In this document: positions 52,990 through 60,528 of the stretch, piece by piece
Layout: each line of letters opens with the position of its first letter
Position numbering within the stretch: position 1 is the first letter of the stretch
Source of the DNA: Alistipes sp.
GTDB taxonomy: Bacteria > Bacteroidota > Bacteroidia > Bacteroidales > Rikenellaceae
Direction: 5' to 3'
DNA: 60,528 bases
Assembly: GCA_017465605.1 (NCBI GenBank)
Contig: JAFTVW010000042.1
Coordinates: forward strand, 1-60,528
Translations under genes and position numbers: made by a program
The notes under the pieces: model-generated
Database searches by the model: none
What the model was told of the DNA's origin: nothing
Seen by the model: the letters and a program-made list of their open reading frames with translations, nothing else

Positions 52990-53568
52990 TTACAAACTTG
53001 CTTTGGGGTTAGTGAAACGCAAACCTGCGTTGTCGTGGAATGTGCCATACTCGGTAACCACCGCACCCTCATCACCTGCCATCAGGAAGTGGCGGCTCTC
53101 CAACACCTGCAAAGAACTGATATCACCCACACGCATAATGTGGAAATTCTGAGCTGTAATAAACTCTTTCTGACTCTCAGGGAGTGCGGGAGCATTGGGC
53201 GTAGGCTCGCCAATTCCGAAGTTATAGACCCAGCCGTTGCGCACCTGCCAGCTCTCGTGCTTGGCAGCATACTCCGAAGGAACGTGATAGTGCTCGGCAA
53301 TCATCTGACCCGGGAGGAGATAAATCTCGTGACCGAAGTAGAGATGGTCGGGGTTGTTAATCCAAAACACACCGCCCATACCTGTATTCTCAAAGTCACC
53401 CAAGCCAAAATCGTTGACCCAAAAATTCTCCTCCAAGAATGGAGTGAATGGAATTCCATAATGCTCAAACATATCGAGGAATGCCTTTTTGGCCACATCT
53501 TGATTGAATACACCGTCGGTATAGTAGTCGGCATTGGTGTACTTTTTAGTGTAAGGTTTCTGCTGCAT
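52990..53568 (-). CDS. Cupin-fold protein, possible sugar isomerase
   Basis: A 192-residue protein with a cupin metal site: AEHYHVPSEYAAKHESWQ (HxH and a later His/Glu, about residues 91-108) and RHFLMAGDEGAVVTEYGTFH further on. It loosely resembles the D-lyxose/D-mannose isomerase group, also present at 2245-2907, but the motifs differ (EHYHVPSEY in place of THFHWKKMED). The function is therefore open. It forms a two-gene unit with the VOC protein. Confidence 0.65.
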   Translation of the reverse strand: MQQKPYTKKYTNADYYTDGVFNQDVAKKAFLDMFEHYGIPFTPFLEENFWVNDFGLGDFENTGMGGVFWINNPDHLYFGHEIYLLPGQMIAEHYHVPSEYAAKHESWQVRNGWVYNFGIGEPTPNAPALPESQKEFITAQNFHIMRVGDISSLQVLESRHFLMAGDEGAVVTEYGTFHDNAGLRFTNPKASL

Positions 53569-53735
53569 AGTTTTATACTTTTTTAGTGTTGTAATCGGTT
53601 AGTACCTGCCATCGTCGCCATCGTTTTGGCCAATTCTTGTTCTGTTGACCCACAAAGCTACGATACGCTACCCAAAATTAGTTGATATTTTTCATATCTG
53701 CAACCCAACGAAGGTCTAAACTCGGATTATTTTTT

Positions 53736-53743
53736 TATCTTTG
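53736..53743 (+). promoter_or_regulatory. -7 box before surE
   Basis: TATCTTTG matches TAnnTTTG, 67 bases before the surE start. A -33 element is not obvious. Confidence 0.5.
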
Positions 53744-53810
53744 TCAAAAGCTAATATTGATTTTGGGCCTTTGCCCTATGCCGTTAAGGCATAAATATAC
53801 CGACAAGAGT

Positions 53811-54611
53811 ATGAAAAACAAAGATAGATTGATATTTGTAACCAACGACGATGGCTATCAAGCCAAAGGATTTGAAGCCGCATTGGAGGTCGCACGCGAA
53901 TTTGGCCGAGTGCTGGCCGTTGCTCCTGCCACAGCTCAGAGTGGCAAGAGCCAAGCTATCACGATGTACGACCCGCTCTTCTTGGATAAACGCCGCTCAG
54001 AGGAGGGTTTGGAGGTGTATTCGTTCTCTGGCACACCTGTCGATTGCGTGAAGGTAACATTCGACCACCTCATCGGCGAGCAGAAGGTCGATTTGGTGAT
54101 TTCGGGTATCAATCACGGCTCAAATGCAGCCACAAACGTACTCTACTCAGGAACGATGGGAGCCGCAATCGAGGGCAGTTTCTACGGAGTGCCTTCTGTT
54201 GGGTTGTCGCTTACGAGCCACGATACCGATGCCGATTTTGAGGCTACCAAAGAGTATGCCCGTCGCATTATCTCATCGCTCTTGGAGCGTGAGGGCAGCG
54301 AGCAAAATAGAGGTATATGCTTGAATGTAAATATCCCCGACATCAAGGCCGACGAGATTCGTGGCATACGCATCTGCCGCCAATGTCGAGGTCTGTGGAA
54401 AGATGAATTTTTCCGCCACGAAGACCCACGAGGCCGCACCTACTTTTGGCTTTCGGGAGGTTTTTCCAATGCCGAGCCCTGCGCCGAAGATACCGACGAG
54501 TGGGCTCTGAGCAACGGATATGTGGCCGTTGTCCCCGTTCAGATTGACCTTACGGACTACAAAAGAGTGCCATACTTGCAGGATATTTTGGCGAAAGTGA
54601 CCGACCAATAG
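53811..54611 (+). CDS. surE: 5'/3'-nucleotidase SurE
   Basis: A 266-residue SurE acid phosphatase acting on nucleoside monophosphates. The metal site motifs are FVTNDDGYQAKG (about residues 8-19) and VISGINHGSNAATNVLYSGT (about 93-112). The start at 53811 (MKNKDRLIFVTNDDG) is chosen; the frame is open to 53682 but upstream residues are unlike the family and would cross the -7 box. It is 43 bp before the histidine kinase gene. Confidence 0.94.
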   Translation: MKNKDRLIFVTNDDGYQAKGFEAALEVAREFGRVLAVAPATAQSGKSQAITMYDPLFLDKRRSEEGLEVYSFSGTPVDCVKVTFDHLIGEQKVDLVISGINHGSNAATNVLYSGTMGAAIEGSFYGVPSVGLSLTSHDTDADFEATKEYARRIISSLLEREGSEQNRGICLNVNIPDIKADEIRGIRICRQCRGLWKDEFFRHEDPRGRTYFWLSGGFSNAEPCAEDTDEWALSNGYVAVVPVQIDLTDYKRVPYLQDILAKVTDQ

Positions 54612-54654
54612 ATTGAATTTACCCACAACGTTTAACAGATAAACCCTAAGCTCT

Positions 54655-55659
54655 ATGATGATTCACGTTTTGCTCTATTTGGCTATCATTGTTCAGTTTA
54701 TAGCAATGTACTACGCCGTACGCTTGGTACGCCTGACCAAATACAACTCGATATGGATTCTCTTTATCATTGGATTTGTTGTGCTGGCAGGAGAACGCGT
54801 ACTACAACTCATAATGACATACGGCAACCCTGTGCCTGTCGAGGCAATGGTGTGGCTCGACATTGTGGTTTCGATATGTATTTCGATTGGTATTGTTATG
54901 CTCAACAGGCTCTTTGAGTATATCGACCGCTTGAATCACCACCGCCAACTTACCGACAAACGAGTCCTAACAGCCGTTCTGCGTGCCGAGGAGAAGACAC
55001 GTTCCGACTTCTCGAAGGAGCTACACGACGGATTGGGCCCGTTGCTCTCGTCTGCAAAGATTTCACTCTCGGCCATATCGCGTGATGAGATAGAGGAATC
55101 ACGACGTGAGATTTTCGACAATACGCTCTATGTTGTCGAGGAGGCTCTACGCTCTCTGCGCGAGATATCAAACAACCTCTCGCCCCACGTTTTGAGCGAC
55201 TTTGGCCTTGCGCGTGGGATTCAGAATTTCATTGACCGCTCATCGAAGCTCCACAACGTGAAAATTTCATTTGTGACCAATCTGAGAGCCGAGCGATACA
55301 ACTCCGATATAGAGGTTATTATGTATCGCGTAGTGTGCGAACTTGTTACCAACTCGCTCAAACACTCAGGTTGCAGCGACATACGCCTGTCACTCACCTC
55401 ATCGGGCGACATTCTCGAACTACAATACACCGACAACGGTCGAGGCTTCAATCCACAGGCCGTGATGGATTGCGGTATGGGTCTATCGAATATGAATTCA
55501 CGCATCAATTCGCTCAACGGCACATTCGATATTCGCTCAACGAAGGGTAAAGGAATGGGTGCAACGGTGAAGGTCAACGTGCGAGGTGAGACCCGTATGG
55601 TCGCTCGCCCTGCCGCAATCGACCAAGCACGCCCCAAACGTAAAAAACAGAAGAGATAA
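54655..55659 (+). CDS. Sensor histidine kinase, HisKA_3 type
   Basis: A 334-residue NarX/LiaS/DesK-type kinase. Three membrane segments (about residues 3-22, 32-52 and 66-84) leave almost no extracytoplasmic domain, so sensing is probably within the membrane. The phospho-acceptor is His124 in FSKELHDGLGPLLSSAK. The ATPase domain has the N-box ELVTNSLKHSG (about 229-239) and G-box DNGRGF and GMGLSNM. The stop overlaps the regulator's ATG by one base (TAATG). Confidence 0.92.
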   Translation: MMIHVLLYLAIIVQFIAMYYAVRLVRLTKYNSIWILFIIGFVVLAGERVLQLIMTYGNPVPVEAMVWLDIVVSICISIGIVMLNRLFEYIDRLNHHRQLTDKRVLTAVLRAEEKTRSDFSKELHDGLGPLLSSAKISLSAISRDEIEESRREIFDNTLYVVEEALRSLREISNNLSPHVLSDFGLARGIQNFIDRSSKLHNVKISFVTNLRAERYNSDIEVIMYRVVCELVTNSLKHSGCSDIRLSLTSSGDILELQYTDNGRGFNPQAVMDCGMGLSNMNSRINSLNGTFDIRSTKGKGMGATVKVNVRGETRMVARPAAIDQARPKRKKQKR

Positions 55660-56321
55660 TGGTACGCATAGCTTTGGTTGACGACCACTCGCTCTTTCGT
55701 CACGGATTGAAGGTGCTGCTGTCATCGAACAAGAATTTCGAAGTTGTAGCCGATGTAGGCAGCGGACAAGAGTTCCTATCTGTGCTAAACGAGAGTTGCC
55801 CCGATGTGGTCTTTATGGATTACTCGATGCCCGAAATGAACGGAGCCGAGACAACTCGTCAAGCCCTCGCCATAATGCCTGATTTGAAGGTTATTACACT
55901 ATCAATGTTTGGTGACAACGCCTACTATTCCGATATGGTCGAGAGCGGAGCCAAAGGATTTTTGCTGAAAGATTCTCCCTTCGACGAGGTTATTTCGGCT
56001 GTGGAGACAGTGACTGACGGGGGTACATATTTTAGCGATTCGCTACTTAAATCATTCTCGGAGTCGCTGCGCCGAGTACCGACTCCAATTGGCGGAAGTG
56101 TCCACGACGATATAGCCGAAGCCGACCGACTCTCGGAACGAGAGGAGGAGATTTTGGTTGCGATTTGTCGAGGTCTTTCGACACAAGAGATTGCCGACAC
56201 GCTCTACATTTCAAAACGAACTGTGGATAAGCATCGCGCCAATATTTTGGAGAAGAGCGGCTGCAAAAACACCGCCAGCCTTGTGGTTTATGCCATCAAA
56301 CACGGAATAGTGGAGATATAA
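55659..56321 (+). CDS. NarL/LuxR-family response regulator
   Basis: A 220-residue regulator. The receiver has the acidic pair VDDH (residues 7-10), the phospho-acceptor Asp54 in VFMDYSMPEMNG and a Lys in FLLKDSPF (about 104). The C-terminal LuxR-type HTH spans about 155-215 (LSEREEEILVAICRGLSTQEIADTLYIS). It is the cognate partner of the kinase by gene overlap. Targets are unknown; there is no obvious regulated gene adjacent except the permease on the other strand. Confidence 0.93.
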   Translation: MVRIALVDDHSLFRHGLKVLLSSNKNFEVVADVGSGQEFLSVLNESCPDVVFMDYSMPEMNGAETTRQALAIMPDLKVITLSMFGDNAYYSDMVESGAKGFLLKDSPFDEVISAVETVTDGGTYFSDSLLKSFSESLRRVPTPIGGSVHDDIAEADRLSEREEEILVAICRGLSTQEIADTLYISKRTVDKHRANILEKSGCKNTASLVVYAIKHGIVEI

Positions 56322-56370
56322 ACTCTGCGCCCAATCGGCATAGCAATCGGAGCAACCAGCGAGCAAATAG

Positions 56371-57576
56371 CTACAATCTCGATAGCAGCTCCGCCATCAC
56401 CACGCCCAGATGGTTACCCAAAGCATATCCCACGATACCTGCACCCAAGCCCGTCACAATCACACGTTTATTACGCATCGCAACGGCTGCCATCGGCACA
56501 AAGGGTGGAGAGTTTATAAAAGCCACAGAAGATATCATCATCGAATCGGCATCGACCCTGATAAGACGGCACACCACAGCGTGGATAATGAGCGACAGGA
56601 AAACCGCCACCGACATAAACGCCAACTGATTGATTCCTCCCCTCAAATCGAGCGACGAGAAATCGGCCATCGAGGCAATCGTAAGGCTGAAAATATAAAT
56701 CAGATACATACCAACGTCGTAGCTCAGCTCCATCTCACGAACTCGTCTAACAAACGAGCTCGCAACGCCAAGCGTCGTAAGCATCAATATAAAGACCACC
56801 ATAAACCACTCCGCAGGAAACGCCAGCGTAGTAGCAGCCGACAACGCCACGATAACAAGCGTAACACCCACAATCTGCGCCAACTGCTTTAAGCCTTTGC
56901 GAGTCAATAGTTTGTAATATTGACTACCCTCGCTCTTTGGCTCCTCGACAGTAACTCCATCAGCCGATGTATCATCGGCCCGAACTTCTGCCGCTACACG
57001 TTGTTCCTCACTCTGTATTGCACCCTGCGATTGCCCATACAATCGGCGGAACATCTTGATACCCACGCTGAACAAGAATACAAAGTAGAGAAACGAGATG
57101 ATTATGTCGTATGAGTTTATCAAAATAAAAGTCTCACTCTTGATGCGGAAAATCGCCTGCAAAGCCGCCGCATTGAGCGTTCCACCCGTGTACATTCCCG
57201 AAATTATTCCGCCCACCTCGGCACCTCCGTTCACGTTACGGCCAAACATAAGATAACCGACCACCACCGCCACGCACACCGCAAAAAAGCCACTCATCAC
57301 AAGTCGCAGTTGCAGCCCTGCCTCACGACGCGAGAAATGCGAACCATAAAGCATCATCGGAATCGCCAGCGGAATCATCACATTGGGCAACACATCTTGC
57401 AACGGTTTGAGATAAGAGCCAACGACAGGCAAATTTCCCACCACCATACCGATAGCATAAAGCACCATAATAGGCCCTAACTTCGCAAGCATCGACGAGC
57501 GATTGCATAGCCACACGACCCCAGCCGGCAGCACACACAACACGAAGGCCAACACGATGTATATAATAATCGACAT
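56371..57576 (-). CDS. DUF819-family membrane protein
   Basis: A 401-residue polytopic protein with about 11 hydrophobic segments, resembling the YjcL/DUF819 permease-like family (MYTGGTLNAAALQAIF and SVAFINSPPFVPMAAVAM patterns). A hydrophilic Glu/Ser-rich loop near residues 205-225 interrupts the membrane part. Substrate unknown. The ATG at 57576 is chosen; a TACATTTG box at 57597-57604 would be too close for the longer frame. Confidence 0.8.
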   Translation of the reverse strand: MSIIIYIVLAFVLCVLPAGVVWLCNRSSMLAKLGPIMVLYAIGMVVGNLPVVGSYLKPLQDVLPNVMIPLAIPMMLYGSHFSRREAGLQLRLVMSGFFAVCVAVVVGYLMFGRNVNGGAEVGGIISGMYTGGTLNAAALQAIFRIKSETFILINSYDIIISFLYFVFLFSVGIKMFRRLYGQSQGAIQSEEQRVAAEVRADDTSADGVTVEEPKSEGSQYYKLLTRKGLKQLAQIVGVTLVIVALSAATTLAFPAEWFMVVFILMLTTLGVASSFVRRVREMELSYDVGMYLIYIFSLTIASMADFSSLDLRGGINQLAFMSVAVFLSLIIHAVVCRLIRVDADSMMISSVAFINSPPFVPMAAVAMRNKRVIVTGLGAGIVGYALGNHLGVVMAELLSRL

Positions 57577-57635
57577 ACTCTCTGAATTTTCTTTGGCAAA
57601 TGTACAAATGTTTATGAATATGAGCAATTCGTACA

Positions 57636-58205
57636 CTATAATATCGCCTCAAACATCACACGATAGGCGTCGGCCTTGCGCTCCAATTTCAATGGATAGG
57701 CTCGCGACGACGAGGGCATACGCCAAAAATCTATCTCACGCCCCGCAACCACTATTCGCTCACACCGCCCAACCGTGGGCTCTTTGCAACCGAACTGCTC
57801 GACAACCACATCGGTCGCCTTCTGACCCGTTGTCACTATCGCCCGACACGACGGCAAAGATTCCACAATGGCTGTAATATCGGTTGAGCGGACCACTTCA
57901 AGAAACTTATCCGACGCATTGTCCTTCAACCGTCGCACCTCACAAGCCGCATCATAGAGCGCAATACCCCGCTCCTCGCAGAAACGCACAATGCGCTGCT
58001 TGTCAAACCTTTTCTCGGCCGCAATTTCAAAGTAATGCTTGTCGTCAAAAAAGATATGCCCCACGATACGCCACATATCGTTCAGCCAATTGGGATAGAA
58101 AAACTCCATCGACCAACGCTCACGCTTGGGCGGAAAACTCCCCAGCATCAGCACCTTCGCCCCCTCTGGCAAAAACGGCCTTAACGGATGTCGCTCTGTT
58201 GTCAT
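57636..58205 (-). CDS. Uracil-DNA glycosylase superfamily protein
   Basis: A 189-residue protein with motif A KVLMLGSFPPKRERW (about residues 15-29) and motif B RMPSSSRAY (about 165-173), the pattern of MUG-like and deoxyinosine-type glycosylases. It probably removes deaminated or mismatched bases; specificity is uncertain. The start at 58205 gives a family-like N-terminus. A TATCTTTG box at 58221-58228 lies just upstream on the minus strand. Confidence 0.8.
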   Translation of the reverse strand: MTTERHPLRPFLPEGAKVLMLGSFPPKRERWSMEFFYPNWLNDMWRIVGHIFFDDKHYFEIAAEKRFDKQRIVRFCEERGIALYDAACEVRRLKDNASDKFLEVVRSTDITAIVESLPSCRAIVTTGQKATDVVVEQFGCKEPTVGRCERIVVAGREIDFWRMPSSSRAYPLKLERKADAYRVMFEAIL

Positions 58206-58281
58206 AGTTTTTGATTTTCTCAAAGATAGCGATAATTTCTGATTTTCTAAGCCCACTGTACAATAGTAATTTTATAATGAA

Positions 58282-58313
58282 CTTGATTATTTATGATAGT
58301 TTGATTATATTTG
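58282..58313 (+). promoter_or_regulatory. Promoter of the structured RNA
   Basis: CTTG (58282-58285), a 20-base spacer and TATATTTG (58306-58313) resemble the Bacteroidota promoter. The start would be near 58320, about 50 bases before the structured region and far (~270 bp) from the next protein gene. Confidence 0.6.
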
Positions 58314-58367
58314 TAATAATCAAAATTAATAAGCCTATGGTTAAATAACGACAAAAGACATATAAAT

Positions 58368-58540
58368 AAAAGGCGTTAGCTTTTATTCACATTCGCAAAA
58401 CTTGGACACTTTTGTATGAATAACAAGGAATAAAGGTTGATGTTCTCGCTGTTTATCGGCGTGGACATTTACTTTATTGCTTCTTTATTAGGTAGTCCAA
58501 GACCTGCGAATGAACAATAATAGTGTAGTCCGCGCTTTTT
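58368..58540 (+). ncRNA. Structured small RNA, family not identified
   Basis: About 173 nt fold into one extended hairpin with nested stems. These are AAAAGGCG/CGCTTTTT (58368-58375 with 58533-58540), ATTCGC/GCGAAT (58391-58396 with 58506-58511), CTTGGAC/GTCCAAG (58401-58407 with 58495-58501), AATAAAG/CTTTATT (58429-58435 with 58472-58478), and ATGTTCTCGC/GCGTGGACAT (58440-58449 with 58459-58468). A T-run at 58536-58540 could end it. The long rod with internal loops recalls 6S RNA, but I cannot confirm that, and a Bacteroidales-specific RNA family is as likely. A 26-codon ATG frame inside (58440-58520) is explained by the pairing and is not called. Confidence 0.65.
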
Positions 58541-58591
58541 GTTTGTGGTATATTTGAAATCTAATATTACTAACCAACATAATCTACAACA

Positions 58592-59251
58592 ATGAAAAAG
58601 CTATTATTTTCTATTTTATCACTTTCTTTTGCTATAACAACGTTCGCTCAAGAAAAAGATGTAACAAAATTCTTAGGTATTCCTATTGACGGTTCTAAAA
58701 ATGAAATGATTACCAAACTCAAGAATAAGGGATTTACCCAGATTCCTTATGATAAGGAAGTAATACTTGAAGGTGAATTTAATGGAACTGCTGTTGAAAT
58801 ATACATCTCGACCAATAATAATAAAGTGCATAGAATAATGGTTTGCGACAAAAATTATAAGAATGAGGCAGATATAAGGATTCGCTTCAACAAACTATAC
58901 TGTCAATTTATAGGAAATAGTAAATATATTACATTAGGAGGAGACTATCCTATATCAGAAGATGAAGATATTTCGTATCAAATGAGCGTAAATAACAAAC
59001 GATACCAAGCTGCATTCTACCAAATAGATAAAGATTTTACATCAAAATATCTTTTAGGCGAATACACTGAAGAACAGATAAATAATTATGAAAATTTGAG
59101 TTTAGAAAATAAAATCAAAATTATGGAAATAGTAGAAAAACATTGTTCAAATAAATTAGTCTGGTTCATGATTAGTGAAGCATATGGGAAGTACTACATA
59201 TCAATGTTCTACGATAATGTGTTGAATCAGGCAAACGGAGATGATTTATAA
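58592..59251 (+). CDS. AT-rich exported protein of unknown function
   Basis: I do not recognise this 219-residue protein. It has a signal peptide (MKKLLFSILSLSFAITTFA) and no lipobox. The start of the mature part, VTKFLGIPIDGSKNEMITKLKNKGF, resembles small periplasmic proteins of Bacteroidota with a helix-then-sheet layout. Codon use is much more AT-rich (many AAA, AAT, ATA) than in genes up to 58.2 kb, as in the next gene, suggesting acquisition. A TATATTTG -7 box lies at 58549-58556. Confidence 0.65.
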   Translation: MKKLLFSILSLSFAITTFAQEKDVTKFLGIPIDGSKNEMITKLKNKGFTQIPYDKEVILEGEFNGTAVEIYISTNNNKVHRIMVCDKNYKNEADIRIRFNKLYCQFIGNSKYITLGGDYPISEDEDISYQMSVNNKRYQAAFYQIDKDFTSKYLLGEYTEEQINNYENLSLENKIKIMEIVEKHCSNKLVWFMISEAYGKYYISMFYDNVLNQANGDDL

Positions 59252-59307
59252 ACGCGCATTGACGTTCCACAAAATTAAACTATCTTTATAAAAACATACA
59301 TCACACA

Positions 59308-60057
59308 ATGAAGTTTGCATTTGTCAATAATGAAAAGAGTGAAGCCCAAAAGGGATTGAAAGGTATATGTCCAATATGTGGAGAAAATGTTATAGCTAAA
59401 TGCGGGACTAAAAAGATAAATCATTGGGCACACTGTAACAAAACTAAATGTGATGTATGGAAAGAACACGAAACTGCTTGGCATCGGGAATGGAAAAATA
59501 ATTTTCCTAACGACTGGCAAGAAGTTATTACACGAGATAAAAAGACTGGAGAAAAACACATCGCAGACGTTAGAACCCCAAGTGGTATCGTTCTCGAATT
59601 TCAACATTCACCTATAGATCCCAAAGAACAATCATCAAGAGAGAAACATTATCAAAAGCTCATTTGGATTGTAGATTGTTCAAAAGTAAATGACAAGAAA
59701 CGTATCCAAAAGGCAATTAACGAAAATGCGATAAGAGAGATATTACCAAATGATGGAATATGGATGATTAGAAACGAAGACGAATATCTACCCGGACATT
59801 GGTGTAATAGACCAGTAATGGTTATATATGATTACAAAGATAATAATGATGACCGTCTATTATTATGCAAATATCCAGGTCTTCCATATATAATACAATT
59901 AGAAAAAACTGAACTGGTTAACAGCATAATAAACCCGACAATGAAAGATGGATTGTTTAACAAGATTAGTAAATTAAAAATCTATTATCAAAATCAATTA
60001 AACCAAAGAAGATTTATTACTATTCGACGCTCTATTAAAAAGAACAATCGTTTATAG
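59308..60057 (+). CDS. CoiA-like nuclease-domain protein
   Basis: A 249-residue protein resembling competence protein CoiA. A zinc-ribbon-like N-terminus (CPICGENVIAKCGTKKINHW, about residues 21-40, then HCNKTKC) precedes a PD-(D/E)XK-type core. ETAWHREWK (about 53-61) and HIADVRTPSGIVLEFQHS (about 91-108) supply the Asp and the Glu-x-Gln of the family. CoiA promotes recombination of taken-up DNA in Gram-positive bacteria; here no other competence gene is near, so a defence or mobile-DNA role is possible. The gene is very AT-rich, next to an rRNA operon. Confidence 0.72.
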   Translation: MKFAFVNNEKSEAQKGLKGICPICGENVIAKCGTKKINHWAHCNKTKCDVWKEHETAWHREWKNNFPNDWQEVITRDKKTGEKHIADVRTPSGIVLEFQHSPIDPKEQSSREKHYQKLIWIVDCSKVNDKKRIQKAINENAIREILPNDGIWMIRNEDEYLPGHWCNRPVMVIYDYKDNNDDRLLLCKYPGLPYIIQLEKTELVNSIINPTMKDGLFNKISKLKIYYQNQLNQRRFITIRRSIKKNNRL

Positions 60058-60453
60058 TCTATTCTCATAAAGTGAGAGTATATCAAAATATAACGCACTA
60101 TGAGCTTAACTTGCCGAGGAATGCCTGGGCAATCTATTTCTCGTCTTCAGTGGGCGGCGCCTCGGCATAGCATATATATAATATAGGCATATATACTCTT
60201 CCAAAGAAGACCGAACTTCGATCTCTCATTTTTTTTTATTTGCAGTGGAATTATGCGTGTAATATCTGCAATTAGCTATAATAGCACAGACATTTATAGT
60301 CCCCCTTTGACAAAGGGGGATTTAGGGGGAATGTCAATATAATCGGCGGAACGCCTCTTCAAGCTACAAGTTGAGATATTCCGACTCGGGGTAAATGAAA
60401 CTCACACCCTCGTCACCCCTGAAACAATCCATAACTCCGAAATGCATACAAAG
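60058..60453. other. Intergenic region before the 5S rRNA gene
   Basis: About 400 bases without a gene. Notable are a CCCCCTTTG...CAAAGGGGG inverted repeat followed by ATTTAGGGGG (60301-60332), a type of dispersed repeat, and GGCGGAACGCC (60344-60354). Nothing else is supported. Confidence 0.55.
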
Positions 60454-60486
60454 AAAAAGCCGAGTCGGAATAATCCAACTCGGCTT
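60454..60486 (-). terminator. Terminator of the rRNA operon
   Basis: On the minus strand AAGCCGAGTTGG, a loop and CCGACTCGGCTT are followed by TTT. It lies right after the 5S rRNA 3' end. Confidence 0.92.
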
Positions 60487-60489
60487 GAA

Positions 60490-60528
60490 GAGGCGGCTAC
60501 CTACTCTCCCACCTAAATAGGCAGTACC
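60490..60528 (-). rRNA. rrf: 5S rRNA, 3' end (partial)
   Basis: The minus strand from the right edge reads GGTACTGCC, then GTGGGAGAGTAGGTAGCCGCC, the conserved 3' part of bacterial 5S rRNA. The gene continues past the window, so 23S and 16S genes are expected to the right, transcribed leftward. Confidence 0.9.

Noticed and set aside
58440-58520. 26-codon ATG frame inside the structured RNA
   Set aside because: Both strands of the RNA stems lie within it, and pairing explains the sequence. There is no independent sign of translation.

Overview
The window is a 60.5-kb stretch of chromosome from a member of the Bacteroidota, most likely order Bacteroidales. Evidence: promoters of the TTTG-N19-TAnnTTTG type (clearest before rpmH, cdd and rplS), little use of Shine-Dalgarno sites, Bacteroidota-typical families (S46 dipeptidyl peptidase, 6-bladed propeller lipoproteins, DUF4924, DUF3784, a 1162-residue IleS), and lpxB, which implies a Gram-negative envelope. 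Genus cannot be fixed from the sequence alone. Most of the window is core chromosome, with no insertion sequence, prophage or CRISPR array.

Layout. 0.3-2.9 kb: a three-gene sugar cassette (class II aldolase, PfkB kinase, lyxose isomerase family). 3.1-6.3 kb: glutamate-dependent acid resistance genes gadB and gadC, separated by a strongly structured spacer. 6.5-13.8 kb: a small secreted protein, tRNA-Leu(GAG), an AspT/YidE-type exchanger, an S46 peptidase with the DPP11 signature, and two tandem propeller lipoproteins. 14-23.5 kb: pgi on the minus strand, then the rod-shape operon mreB-mreC-mreD-mrdA-rodA followed by a Ca/Na antiporter and maf. 23.7-33.2 kb: a long minus-strand series (EamA transporter, rlmD, SIMPL protein, metallo-hydrolase, retropepsin-like protein, FkbM methyltransferase, trmD, four-helix-bundle protein, lpxB, DUF3784, FAH hydrolase). 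33.3-38 kb: cdd, an RluA synthase, dtd, a nuclease, DUF4924, rpmH and a rubrerythrin-like membrane protein. 38.2-43.9 kb: RNase P RNA, recJ, lipB, lipA (minus), apt (plus) and a small lipoprotein (minus). 44.4-58.2 kb: ileS, a DksA-like protein, a cysteine-dioxygenase-like cupin, rplS, a membrane protein, rnhB, a VOC/cupin pair, surE, a two-component system, a DUF819 permease and a uracil-DNA-glycosylase-family protein. 58.3-60.5 kb: a structured small RNA, two AT-rich genes (one CoiA-like) and the 3' end of a 5S rRNA gene, so an rRNA operon enters from the right.

The most unusual signal is a family of ~120-bp dispersed elements (nine with the core, plus fragments) between 13.8 and 52.7 kb. 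Each folds into one long interrupted hairpin with an invariant core (CCGCAG ... GAGGAT) and arms whose sequence differs between copies while pairing is kept. They sit in intergenic DNA, usually against the stop codon of a minus-strand gene, and all have the same polarity on the + strand. Two carry a further ~90-bp module at the same internal position. Other RNA-like signals are the ~170-nt structured RNA with its own promoter at 58.3-58.5 kb, a three-way junction between gadB and gadC, and a long leader before rplS.
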